Origin: Tetradesmus obliquus
Taxonomy: Eukaryota > Chlorophyta > Chlorophyceae > Sphaeropleales > Scenedesmaceae
Direction of reading: 5' to 3'
Assembly (NCBI GenBank): GCA_030272155.1
Contig: CP126203.1
Span: 3,720,001 to 3,784,000, forward strand
Length of the DNA: 64,000 nucleotides
How positions within the stretch are numbered: position 1 is the stretch's first letter; every line of letters begins with the position of its first letter. Shown piece after piece: positions 48,643 to 60,700 of the stretch. Under the pieces are notes generated by a model. The model was given only the letters and a program-made list of their open reading frames with translations, ran no database searches and was not told the origin of the DNA. The position numbers and the translations under genes are program-made.

Positions 48643-48689
48643 TGGCTCGAAAACGGGCTATGTTCCCGTCGTGTAACACACAAATCGTG
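48643..48689. repeat. dispersed 47-bp repeat, copy 2
   Basis: Matches 39161-39207: TGGCTCGAAAACGGGCTATG through CGTGTAACACAC to TCGTG. Both copies share orientation. Flanks do not match. Confidence 0.85.
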
Positions 48690-48990
48690 GGGCCCATCAT
48701 GGGGCTATGCTAGTAGCATGGGAAGGCACCTGGCCTCTGAGGCAGTCGGTTTGCTCCATGCTTGCGCTGGTTTGAAAAAGTAATGCGCTTCCTTAGCATC
48801 TGAGACTTCGCTTTGCTGCAGCTGCAGGTGCCGTCACGCTGCCTGCTGTGCCCCGCAGTGCGGCACAGAATAAAAGCTTACAAGCCTGCAGTGTACCTTG
48901 CAGGCAGCACAGCGGTGGCAGATGCAGCTGATGATGCCCTGGGCTGTGCAGCTGCCGTAGCAGCACTGTCACAGTGTGGCGGTCATTGAG

Positions 48991-49057
<67 letters not shown>
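48991..49057. repeat. CAG tract, about 22 triplets, intergenic
   Basis: Pure CAG repeat between the FAS1 and COQ8 genes. No linked exon recognised. Confidence 0.95.
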
Positions 49058-49058
<1 letters not shown>

Positions 49059-49352
49059 TAGCACTGAGGCAGCAGTGTCTAGGAGGTCAACTTTCTGCAG
49101 AGGTGAAGCCCCCCTGGTGCACTCTGCCGGCAACGCTGCATGCAGAATAAGACTCCAATACAGAGATTGAAATTGGCTTGGATGGCAGCATCATCCTGCC
49201 ACAGGGTCACCTAGTACCTAGTACCTAGTAGTACCTAGTGGTGCGCGCGCCGCTGCGGGCAACACAGCGACAGTCCCGCCATTGATGTTTACCACAAAAG
49301 CTCCGAGCTCGACAGTCACATTCTGCACACTGCATTGCTGGTGCCTGGTTTG

Positions 49353-49421
49353 CATTACATTACATTACATTACATGCTCCACTCAACGAGGAGTGGGAAC
49401 CCCAGTCAGGAGCCAACGAGA
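49353..49421 (-). mobile_element. 5'-truncated retroelement copy (69 bp) with 6-bp target duplication
   Basis: Starts with five TTACA-type units, then the same GCTCCACTCAACGAGGAGTG end as the other two copies, cut off after AACGAGA. Flanked by GGTTTG at 49347-49352 and 49422-49427. Confidence 0.85.
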
Positions 49422-49427
49422 GGTTTG

Positions 49428-49917
49428 CATGCTTGCACAGTAACGGCCTCAGGGCGTTGAGGCTCCGAGCCCTGGCAGCGGTCAACTTCAACACACAGTG
49501 CAGTCGTGTTTCCTGTCAAACCCGTAGCTTCAAGCGTTCAAGATGGTTTTGTCTGCACCAATACGTGACTCTGGATAACTACCTATTCATTGGCATGGCA
49601 TGCAGCACATTTAAACATGTGGTGCAGGTCTTAGGCTGACACGTGACGGTCACATGTGGGCATCTGCTGCTACCAGCACATACAGTGCTGCTGTAACAGC
49701 CTACACCTGTGCAAACTACGGCTGTCAGTTTCTTAATTGCGAGTGTACATGCTTTAGCACAACACATCAGCAGTGTTGTTGCCATGTCTTGGCTCACTCC
49801 CAAGCACTTGGAGGATGCCTCTCAGATACTGCGGGGAGTGGCACTGGTGCTGGCTAGAGCAGCAGTAGACAGGTAAACTCAAACGTTTGAATTAAATTGG
49901 TCAACGCGACCTCAGAC
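49428..49917. other. intergenic, COQ8 upstream region
   Basis: No gene or clear promoter element recognised between the short retroelement copy and the COQ8 start. Confidence 0.35.
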
Positions 49918-50533
49918 ATGACGAGCTGCGTGCGTTCCTGCAAGGCTATCAGTCACCACGCGCTCACCCTGGAACGTATGCACTGCACGGCATCTCCTTT
50001 AGAACTCAATAGCATTTCAATTGGTTTTTTTGTGTTTGTATCTTGTAGTGCGTCGAACCGAGCAGCTGTCAGCCAGGCGCATGCTGCCATCACAGCAGCA
50101 GCGGAGCTTGTGGCTGCACAAGCCCGCAGGGCTGCTGCATCCTCAGCAGCAGCAGACGAGCAACTATTCAATGATGCTGTACCCAGAAACCATTTGGTGG
50201 GATACATCTACCCAGAAACCCTCCAGGTGCTTCAGCAGCAGCAGCATGCTGCAGCCTGGCAAAGCAGCAGCAGCAGCAACAGCAGCTGGCAGCATGAGCC
50301 CAGGCATGTGCCACAGCAGCAACAAAAGCAGCAGCATGAGGTGCCTGAGGTGCAGCAGCTTGCACAGCAGCAGCAACCGATGCAGCAAATGCATCACCAG
50401 CAGGTGTTGCCTGCCAGCGGCAGCTTTGCTGCATCAGCTTTGGTGGAGGAGTTGCAGCAGCAGCAGCAGCTGAATAGCCTACCCTCAGCTGCAAGCCTTC
50501 AGGGTGCAGCTGCTGACATTCAGCAAAGCAGCA

Positions 50534-50571
<38 letters not shown>

Positions 50572-50894
50572 TGGCACACCAGCCAGCCAGAAGCACTTTC
50601 TGCAGCGTTCCTGCCATCAGCAGCAGCTGCAGAAGCTGCGGAAGCAGAGGCAGCGGCTGCAGCAACAGCTGCTGCAAGAGCAGAGGCAGCAGCAGCTGCA
50701 GAAGCTGCAGAGGCAGCAGCAGCAGCAGCAGCTGCTGCAGAAGCTGAGGCAGCGGCAGCTGCTGCTGCTTCCGCAGAAGCACAGGCCGCAGAAGCAGCTG
50801 CAAAAGCCGCAGAGTCAGAGGCAGCGGCTGCAGCAGCAGTCACTTCTCCACGGACAGAACAGGCGCTGCAAGAAGCAGCACTGCAGCAGCCTCT

Positions 50895-50927
<33 letters not shown>

Positions 50928-51029
50928 AGAGGTTGTTGAGAGCTGGATGTCAGGCCACGAGAGCGTCACAACACAAGCAGAGGCAGCCGGCCCGCGCAGC
51001 GCTGCAGGAGCAGCAGCGGCCGCAGCCGC

Positions 51030-51061
<32 letters not shown>

Positions 51062-53971
51062 TGCCCTTGCAACAGCAGCCCAAGAAGCAGCTGAGGGAGC
51101 GTAGGTGGGTTGGCTGTGTGTTGTGCATTGCAGGAAGCTGTTGCAACTACACGGCCCCTGTTGGTCTACTGTCAGCAGGGGACGCGGCATTTGCACAGAA
51201 GTTGCAGTGTCTTGTTGGTGCAGTAACTGAAACCTTATACCTGCAGCAGCTGCTAGTACAGCCTTGACTTCTGTGACTGGCTGTTCTGTTGCACAGCCTC
51301 CTAGTTGTCTGGCAAGCTGTCTGAATGGTGTTCACCGCCTGACATTGCTGCTCTGCCCTATGTCATAAACAAACACCTACCTTGATGCCGCACAGGGTGC
51401 CATCCACACAGATCGGCAGGGCCTTTGGATTTGCAAGCATGGGGGCCAGCCTCATTCTCGGCTCATTCACAGACAGCATCGCCAGATCCCTTGGCGGCGG
51501 CAGCAGCAGCAGCAGCACTGGCAGCAGCAGCAGCGGCGGCAGCGGCGCGTTATATAACAACTTCATAACGGAGTCAAACGCTGAGCGGCTGGCGAATGCG
51601 CTGTGCCGCATGCGCGGCGCTGCGCTGAAGATCGGGCAGATGCTGAGCATACAGGACGAGACCGTGCTGCCGCCGCAGGTGCAGCTTGTTGCGGCTTCCC
51701 TGGATTCTTCTGAGTGACTTTATTTCTTTATTTTTTATGTATTTCTTCTCTTTTCTTGCGAATTCATGCCCTGCAGCCTGCTCCAGGGTTAGCTGCAATG
51801 CAATGTAGTCCTGGATGTTGACCACCTCAAAAATTACAATATTCGTGCAAGTTGCAGGTGCATGTTGGTGCGCACGTGGCGTGCATGTCACGTGGATTGC
51901 ACACATCTGCACAAGCTTGTTTTAAACTGCAGATTCAGGCAGCGCTGGAGCGCGTGCGCGCAGGCGCAGATGTGATGCCCCGCAGCCAGCTTAAGCAGTG
52001 AACTGATGGTGCATGCTCTGCTGCTGCGCTATACCCCGCTTTGTACTGCAGATCTAGGCAGCTCTGGAGTGCGTGCGCGCAGGCGCTGATGTGATGCCCT
52101 GCAGCCAGCTGACAAGGCAGGCATGTGCCCAGGCACCAACCCCACTCATCATGCTCTTTTGTTGTGTGCTCTACTGTCTGCTGCAGATCCAGGCGGCACT
52201 CGAGCGTGTGCGCGCAGGCGCTGATGTGATGCCCCGCAGCCAATTGGAAGGGCAGCTGCGCAGCGAGCTGGGTAGGGACTGGGAGGCACGTGTGGCAGAG
52301 TTTGATGCTGAGCCAAGGGCTGCCGCCAGCATTGGGCAGGTTCACGCGGCGCTGCTGCATGACGGGCGCCAGGTTGCGATGAAGATCCAGTACCCAGGTG
52401 GGCTATCTTTCTTTTGGTTTATGTTGAGATTATTGTTTCAGCTGCGATTTATGAGGTTGTGTCGCATGCCGGGCGGCAGCCAGCTTGATGGACAGCTAAA
52501 CAATGAGCTAGGTAGGGACTGGGAGGCACGCGTGGCAGAGTTTGATGCTGAGCCGAGGGCAGCCGCCAGCATCGGGCAGGTGCACGCGGCGCTGCTGCAT
52601 GACGGGCGGCAGGTGGCGATGAAGATCCAGTACCCAGGTAGGCTGTCCTATGGATGCCATGCACTTTTTAGTCCTTTTTGTGCTGATGATAAGGCTATTA
52701 TGACTGCTGCCACTGCTGCTGTCGTTGCAGGTGTTGCGCGCAGCATCGAGTCTGACGTGGACAACCTGATGCGGCTGATCAGCATCGCCAACATCCTGCC
52801 CAAGGGCATGTACGTGGAGAGCGCTGTCAAGGTGGGCGCAGCTGGATCTATTTCTTTAGGTGGTTGTGGATGTTTGGATCATATGTGGATCTTGGATCAT
52901 ATGTGGATCTTGATGTGCTGCATCTTGACCACATATTGAGCCTGATTGTATCTGGATTCTGCCCAAGGGCATGTACGTGGAGAGCGCCGTCAAGGTGCGC
53001 ACGTACACCATGATCTGTGTTATGTGTATATCTAGGGCTCAAATGAACCCTATAAGTTCTATATGCTGCCAACCCTGCCCAAGAGCATGTACGAGGATGG
53101 TGCTGTCAAGGTGGGTGGGATGTACATGGCGGTGCTTTCTTGGCCTTGTAAAGTGAGCTTTGGTCATTGAACTCGCCAGTGCAAGCCATGGTGCAGGCAA
53201 CCTTTTATCGCCCTTTATCTGCATCTTCATTGCCAGCTGTGGTGCCTCCTGCCATCTTCAGTGCAAGCCGTGGTCCATCCTGCTGCTTCGTCGTTACTTA
53301 AACCGTGCTGCAGCCAACCACTCAACGCCCTTTGAGCAGGCATGATCTGTGTCTTGTGTGGCATACATGCTGCTGCATACTGCTGCAGGTGGCCAAGCGC
53401 GAGCTGGCGCTGGAGTGCAACTACACGTACGAGGCCGCAGCGCAGCAGCGCTTCAGGCAGCTGGTGGCAGCAGATGCTGAGCTGTCACGGGTGTTCTATG
53501 TGCCGGAGGTTATTCCGGAGCTGTCGAGTCAACAGGTGCTGACGACAGAGTGGGTCAACGGCGTCACCATTGACAAGGTGCGGCTAGGGCATATGGTTTA
53601 GGGTTGAGGGTTCAAGATCAGTGGTTCTTCAGGGTCAAAGTTTCACTCCGTGCGTCTAACGTCATCCATGTCTAAGGTCATTCATGAGATTTCCAACCAG
53701 CAACGACTGTCCTGCCAGCTTCAAGTTACAATGCAACACAACAGGATGCAACACAACAGGAACTATCTGTGCTGTGTTGCAGCGCTGGCTACTAGTCAAG
53801 ATACCTACATCATAAAGCTCCGCTGCTGTCGCTGCCGCCGCTGCTGCTGCTGCTGCTGCTGCTACAGGTGGCGCAGTTGGACCAGGCCACGCGTGACCTG
53901 GTGGGCACGTGGCTGCTGCGGCTGACGCTCAAGGAGCTGTACGACTGGCGCTTCATGCAGGTGGGTTTTAG

Positions 53972-54022
<51 letters not shown>

Positions 54023-54164
54023 CCTGTGCTGCTGCTGCCATGGACAGCCGCCCTTGACTGCCAGGTTGGACTGCTTGCGCTCTGCAGGGCTGTGTCGTGT
54101 GGTCACTGTACACTGGTGGCTCAAGCATCCGGACTACGTTACTCAAGCATCTGGACTGTGTGGT

Positions 54165-54226
<62 letters not shown>

Positions 54227-55742
54227 GCTGCCGCTTCTGTCGCAGACCGACCCCAACTGGGGCAACTTCCTGTATGACCAGCAGGCCGGGGTGCTCAACC
54301 TCATCGACTTTGGCGCAGCAAAGGAATACCCCCGCGCGTAAGTAATTTGGCTGCTCGATTGCTGCGCAGCAAACAGCAGGACATGTTTCATGTTCTTGTA
54401 AGCCTGTTGTGGACTTGTGCTAGCGATTGACCTCATCGATTTTGGTGCAGCACAGGAGTACTTGCGCTGGTGAGTGCACAGCACAAACTGTACCAGCCTG
54501 TAAATGAGCCTGCAGATGCGTGAGGGCTTGTTGAGGCAGCTTTAAGATGTGCCTTGGTTATCAAGAGGAGCCTGCTCAGAAGCTGCACCATGGCCACGTA
54601 AGGTTTGTGTCGTGATCGCACGCATGATTGCTAACAATGCTGTCACTGCCGTGGCTTGTGCGTGCTGCTGCCGCCTGCTGCTGCGGCTGCCGCGGTTTGT
54701 GGACAAATTACCTGCAAATGTTGCCTAAAGTGTCATAACACCGTATATAACTCTGTGTTGTACTGCTCGGGCTGCTGTTGCTGCTGCTGCGCAGGTTTGT
54801 GGACAACTACCTTCGCATGGTGCATGCGTGTGCTGAGCGCAACAGGCAGCAGGTGGTGGACATGAGCGTGCAGCTGGGCTTTCTCACAGGTGCGGGGCAA
54901 TCGTGGGCTTATGTTGATGTTTGGATATACTTATACATCTAACCAGGCACAGGATTGGAATCAGACTCATTGCTGCATCTTGTCCTGATGCATTTTTGCA
55001 CTGCTGTAATCATTCCAAGATCACACCCCCTGACCTTTGAAGCGCTGCCTGCGATAGGACGATATCAGGGCACATGACTTCTTGTCTTGTCCGCCTGTGC
55101 AGGTGATGAGAGTGCAGTGATGCTGGAGGCTCATACAGAAGCAGGCTTTGTTGTCGGGCTGCCTTTTTCTACGCCTGGCATCTACGACTTTGGCGCGCAC
55201 AGCGGCATGACGCCCCGGGTTGCCGAGCTGGGCAGTGTGATGCTGAAGCACCGGCTGACACCACCACCGGAAGAAAGCTACAGCCTGCACAGGTGCGTTG
55301 GAAATAGTTGGGTTTGCTGTGGACTTCGCTTCGTATCGCAGCAATTGATGCGTATCGCAGCAACTGAGTCAGCGTGTTGCTTTTTGTTGGACACCCCGTG
55401 TGGCTGAGCTGGGCAGTGTGATGCTGAAGCACCGGCTGACGCCGCCACCAGAAGAAAGCTACAGACCTGCATCAAGCATGACCTGCATCAAGCTGCCTAA
55501 TTTTAACGCCACCCACTTGCTACACCCGATATTTCGTTATTTGATCTATCAACTCAATGATTCGTGTACTTCCTGCAACTGCGTGCAGAAAGCTGTCTGG
55601 CGCGTTCCTGGCCTGCATGAAGCTGCGGGCGCGCGTGCCCTGCAGGGACATGTTCATGCAGGTCTACAACAACTACAGCTTCGGCGCCAGCGATGAAGAG
55701 GAGCAGCAGCAGCAGCAGCAGCAGCGGTCCGCCACGGCTTGA
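49918..55742 (+). CDS. COQ8: COQ8/ABC1K atypical kinase for ubiquinone synthesis, 10 exons, 864 aa
   Basis: COQ8 (ADCK3/4 type) is an atypical kinase/ATPase of the mitochondrial inner membrane that supports the coenzyme Q biosynthesis complex. Exons 49918-51104, 51396-51678, 52187-52397, 52731-52831, 53389-53577, 53868-53960, 54246-54337, 54795-54889, 55103-55292 and 55589-55742 sum to exactly 865 codons. Landmarks: [19 protein letters not shown], the KxGQ motif KIGQMLS near residue 474, Ala-rich loop [20 protein letters not shown] lysine, [12 protein letters not shown] (usual ECDY has Asn here), [30 protein letters not shown]. The ATG at 49918 gives a basic, Ser/Arg-rich start ([15 protein letters not shown]) that could target mitochondria. 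About 350 residues of poly-Gln/Ala/Ser sequence precede the conserved part, far longer than in typical COQ8. The start is likely but unproven. Confidence 0.93.
51934..52638 (+). repeat. COQ8: head echoes and a 165-bp tail echo of exon 3
   Basis: The exon 3 head ([16 protein letters not shown], intact at 52187) has copies at about 51934-52000 and 52051-52110, each with CTGCAG acceptors. Downstream, 52473-52638 repeats the exon tail (SQLDGQL... to KIQYPG and GTAGGC donor) almost perfectly, including the Ala-rich loop and the VAMK lysine. Confidence 0.94.
52960..55475 (+). repeat. COQ8: further junction echoes in later introns
   Basis: Tail copies of exon 4 ([11 protein letters not shown] + GT) at 52960-52995 and 53073-53111. 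Tail copy of exon 7 (LIDFGAA-EY) at 54430-54475. Head copy of exon 8 (CGGTTTGTGGACAA) at about 54690-54710. Tail copy of exon 9 ([20 protein letters not shown]) at 55397-55475. Heads lie upstream and tails downstream of the intact exon in every case. Confidence 0.9.
54165..54245 (+). repeat. CTG tract forming the 3' end of COQ8 intron 6
   Basis: About 18 CTG triplets followed by CCGCTGCCGCTTCTGTCGCAG and the exon at 54246. A second CTG tract (about 53970-54020) lies right after the upstream donor, so both ends of this intron are triplet tracts. Confidence 0.93.
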
Positions 55743-55969
55743 TGCGGCTGGTGTGGCGGCGAAAATCCAGCAGTAGTCGCTACACGCGCGTGTACGGTGT
55801 CGACTGCATGCTGGGGACAAGCCTCTGAAGCAGTTAGGCAGGCACATGAGATAGCATGCACTGCTGAGCACTGCCTGGTTTGGCATGTCTGCTCGCCCAG
55901 GTGTGTGCGCGTTGGCTGCACAGGCATGGCTTGGGGTCTGGTGGGTTGAAGGAGTGACAACCGTTGTCA

Positions 55970-55974
55970 TGTAA
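55970..55974 (+). terminator. candidate polyadenylation signal TGTAA for COQ8
   Basis: First TGTAA after the COQ8 stop, 228 bases downstream. Position-based only. Confidence 0.35.
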
Positions 55975-56233
55975 CATGTCATGTCGGCCAGTCAAGGTTT
56001 ACGTTTTCATAATTGCTACAGTGTTTTTCTGGAGGCTATCAATCGGTTGCTTTTGCGAACAGACAGCTGGCCGCACGTTGTCGACTAGGGCTGCAACTTG
56101 CCCACTGGCCTTGGCGCTGTCACTCTACCTCTGCCTCTATTTGACATAAAATTACTATCATCAAAGCAAAATCATTTGAGTCTCTGCTCAAACTGGTAGC
56201 AGCAGCACCGACACTGGCAGCAGCAGCAGCAGC

Positions 56234-57735
56234 ATGAAGAAGAAAAGCAGCAAGGCGCCCAAGGGGCGCTCGCACCTGGATGAGCTCGCCATGACTGACT
56301 CAGATAACGAAATAGAAGACGGGTTTGCAGCAGGCAGCGACCGTATAGCTTTGGAGAAGGGAGCAGCAGCAGGCTCGGACGATATCGATGAGGAGGCCGT
56401 GTACGATTTAGATGATGAGGTAAGCAGATTCCGCCGAACTTTGGTAATGCAGCTCTACGTGGTTGAGCTGCTGTTGTATCGAGAAAGGTTACCCTGCCAT
56501 ACAGCACTGCAAGCAGCACTGCAGCAGCCAGCAGCCAGGCTGTGCAGTGCACTTCATCCCAGCAACGCTGACACCCTCATGCTATAGCAACATCATGCCT
56601 TCTACTTCTTTAAACGGCCAGCTTGCGCAGCAGGGCATGCATGGCTGTGCAGAGCGCTGTTGTGCTTGTTGTAGTGCATTGCTTTTGCACAGCCGTAATC
56701 CTTGTACACCCACGGAGTGCTGGCGCACCCTGTGAGAGCAGCTCTCAGCAGGCAAAGTAGGCACAGTGCCATCGGCTGCAGCCAGGAGAGCTACAGCAGG
56801 TGCAGTGCTGTAACAGCAGGCACATCCACAGCAGGCGCTGTGCTGTCACTGTCAATATTCTTGGCAGTCTCCTGGTACAGGACGAGGACTGCAGCAGCAA
56901 TGGAGGTGGTGATGGCCTGTGCGGCCAGCCCCTGTGTATGTCAGCAACAACCAATGTGCAGTGGATACTCTTCTTCCGCCTAAAAAACTCAAATCGCCTG
57001 TTGATTTGCTTGCAGGATGAGGATGACAGTGATGATGATGACATTGATGATGATGAGGCTCTGGAGGAGGCGCTGCTGCAGGGCGGGCAGATGGCGCAGC
57101 GTGAGTGATTCAGTTTGCGCCTGCATTGCAGCTGTTGTGGTTTCTGCTTTGGTTAGCTACTGCCTCTAAGGTGGGGGCGCTGCTGCAGGGCGGGCAGATG
57201 GCACAGCGTGAGTGCCTTTGCTTTGCACCTGAATAACAGCTGCACCTGTTGGTGTGCTTCGTGGGGTACTGCATTAAAGCTCGCATGCGTGCATGTAGAG
57301 GAGGCGCGCTGCAGGGCGGGCAGATGGCGCAGCGCGAGCGGCCTCAATCTGCACTTCATTTGCAGCTGCACCTAGTTACTGCTACGGTAGCTAAGCTGGC
57401 ATGCATGTACAGGAGGCCCTGCTGCAGGGCAGGCAGATGGCACAGCGTGAGTGCCTTGTACTTGCACTCGTATTGCAGCTGCGACTTGTGGTTGTTACAG
57501 AGTTGAGCTGGCATGCATGTACAGGAGGTCCTGCTGCAAGGCGGGCAGATGGCACAGCGTGAGTGGCCTTATCAGTTTGCGGCACCTGTCTGGCTGCTGG
57601 CGTGTATCTGCGCTGCATGCAACCAGCGGCGTGGTGGTTATTCCCAGCTGCCGGTTATGTCTGCGCGTGCAGCAAAAGTGGACAACGAACGTGCATGCTT
57701 GGGTGATGCGTGGCAGCTGTGCAACAACACTGACT

Positions 57736-57769
<34 letters not shown>

Positions 57770-60700
57770 AGTGGCAAAGCAGGCTCGCTACCTCGAGCAG
57801 AAGCTGAAGATCCAGCGGGGCGAGGCAGATGAGGATGGTGAGGAGCAGGAGGAGCAGCAGCAGCAGCCGGGGCTGAGGGACAAGCTGTGGGGGGCCAACA
57901 AGCGCGCATACTACCAGGAGGAGGAGCAGGTGGGCTTGTAAATTATTCACAGTTATCTTCATTTCATTTCATCATTCAAATTAGTTTGGCGCCAGTGGCA
58001 GTTGCTCGTATTTGTAAAGCACAAGCGTGCTGACCGCCAGGAGGAAGAGCAGGTGGGGTATGGTCGTGCTGTTTTTGTTTGCGGTTGACTGTGTTCGTAA
58101 GTGCAGCTGTATGCAGCATGTGAAGCTGTGTGTTTCTGTCGAGTCGCCGCATGCAGCCTTTTAGCGATGACCGATTTCCTGTGTGGGCTGCGTGACAAGC
58201 TGTGGGGGGCCAGCAAGCGCGCTTTCTATTAGCGCGCTTACTATTAGGAGGAAGAGCAGGTGGGGACAGGTTACTCGGCAGAACATACATTGATGGAATC
58301 GACTATCATGCACTACAGCTCATGATGATAATTGCCACCACATGGCCTCATCACGCATGCTGTGTGGTTTCCCACTGCTGCTGCTGCCGCTGCTGCTGCT
58401 GCCGCTGCTGCTGCTGCTGCTGTCACAGGAGCCGTCAGACGATGAGGCCTTGCAGGAAGAGGAGCAGGAGGTGCGGCGGCTGCAGCAGCAGCAGGCAGCA
58501 GCACTGGATGACGATGACTACGGCCTACCCAGCAGCAGCAAGCAGCAGCAGCAGCAAGGGGAGCCCCTGATGGGTGACCTGGCAGCAGCAGGGGCGGCTG
58601 GTGCTGCTGGCGTGGAGGTTGAGACAGTAGCAAAGGACCTGGGCGCTCTGACTGCAGGTGCGTTGGGGTAGAGAGAAACGATTGCGGTTGTCAGCTTGAG
58701 ATTGCTGTGCAGGTGTGGGGCGCTGCAAGGCAGCAGTGCTGCAACAGCTGAATGGTGTAAGGGCAGGGGCAGCAGCATTCGCATTTGCAGCAGCGCTGGT
58801 GCCGGCCTGCTTGCTGCCTGTCAACAAGTGTGGCGGTCAGCAGCAGCTCTAAACCACGGCAGCACCTATCCCCTGAGTCAGCATCACTTCTGTCCAGCTA
58901 CAATCACTGCAGCACTCACGCCGCTACTTGTCTTGCCTCTTGTGCGTTTTTGGCCGCTGCTGCGCCCAACGCCATAAATAACAAAATGACAACACTCAAA
59001 CACAGAGGAGCAGCTGGCAGTGGTGATGGCAGACGCCCCGGAGCTGCTGTCACTGCTTGAGGAGCTGAAGGCCTGCCTGGCAGAAGTACGCAGCAGAGTG
59101 GGGCCGCTGCTGCGTGAAGTTTCAGCAGGAGGCCTGGCCACATCAGCAGGGCTGAGCTATCTGGAGGCCAAGCACCTGCTGCTGCTGCAGTACTGCATGT
59201 GCATCGTGGCCTACCTGATGCTCAAGGCTGAGGGGCGTAGCGTGAAGGATCACCCTGTGATCGGCAGGTGAGGCACTGCAGTTGGTGTCTTGCTGCTAGG
59301 AGTAATTTGTTTTTCTGTGCACCCTGGACCTACATGCAGCATGCTTGCAGAGTACGCGAGGAGTGATGCGTGCTGTTGGTCACCTGGTGCAAAGGTCTGC
59401 AATGCATGCATCAAAAGGGTGAAACATGCTGCTATGTTAAGGTTGCGTCATTTGGGTGGTTGCTCAAGGCTGAGGGGCGCAGCGTGAAGGACCACCCGGT
59501 GATCTGCAGCTGAGTCGCTGCAGTTGTCGCTGATAAGACTTTAAATATATGGGCACCCTGGCCCTGCATGCAAAGCTTTGCAAAAGACATGAGGTGTGTT
59601 GGGTGCTGTTGATCTGCACAAATGGTTGTGTGCTGCATCTTCATGTTGTGCATGCACAGGCTGGTGCAGCTGCGCGCACATCGAGATGCTCTGGCCCATC
59701 TGCTGCAACACTCTCAGTCACCATCCAATCACCTGATTACTTTGCATGTGCTTCTCATGTTGTGGCTGCAGGCTGGTGCAGCTGCGTGCGTACATCGAAA
59801 AGATCTGGCCCATCAACAAGCAGCTGTCTCGTTGCATTTGAAAATTGCCTGACAAAAGTGTGTTCCTCTGTTGTGGCTGCAGGCTGGTGCAGCTGCGCGC
59901 GTACATTGAATAGACCAGCCCCGTCTTTTCAACACTCTCAGTATAATTGATCATGTTCTTAAACGTTGGATGTGTGTGTTTGTATCCTGCCTGGCTGCAG
60001 GCTGGTGCAGCTGCGGGCGTACATTGAAAAGATCCGGCCCATCGACAAGCAGCTGTCCTACCAGATTGACAAGCTGCTGCGGGCCACCAGCGTAGCACAA
60101 GCACAGGCAGCAGCCGACGCAGGGGCAGGGGCAGCAGATGAAGCAGAGGCTGGTGCTGCTGCTGCTGCTGCTGGTGGTGATGACGCGCTGCGCTACAGGC
60201 CCAACCCTGGGGCGCTGATTGCCAAGGCGCCCTTGCTGGGAGATGCAGCGGGTGAGCAGCAGCAGCAGCAGAACGGCTGTGTATATTTGTTTGCAGGCTG
60301 TTGGGTATTGGTGCTGGAAAGGAGCAAGACAGGGCCGCTCTCTTTGATTTTGATGCAACGAACTGCTGGCCTTGGCATCTGCTGTTGGCTGCTGTCCTGC
60401 AACTTCATTGTGCTGTGCTTGCATTGTGCCTTGTGCACTGTGCAGGTATTGAAGGTACTGCTACGGTACCACGCAAGCAGGAATCAACTGCCTCTCACTG
60501 TCTTGCCCAATGTGTCTCTCTTTCTTGTGCTGCAGGCATGGAGGCTGCTGGTGGTGGTGTGTACCGCCCACCAAAGCTCAACCCTGTTGCCATGGAGGCA
60601 GGAACTTTGTGCACCTGTTTATATATTGTCCTGCGTTTTTTTTGCGCCGCAGGCATGGAGGCTGGTGCGGCGTGTACCGCCCACCAAAGCTCAACCCTGT

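Larger units (their letters stand above)
48133..49352. other. intergenic, no gene; CAG tract
   Basis: Contains the promoter side of the FAS1 gene, the dispersed repeat at 48643, a CAG tract of about 22 triplets at 48991-49057, and a run of CTAGTACCTAGTA repeats near 49208-49240. No conserved protein was found. Confidence 0.4.
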
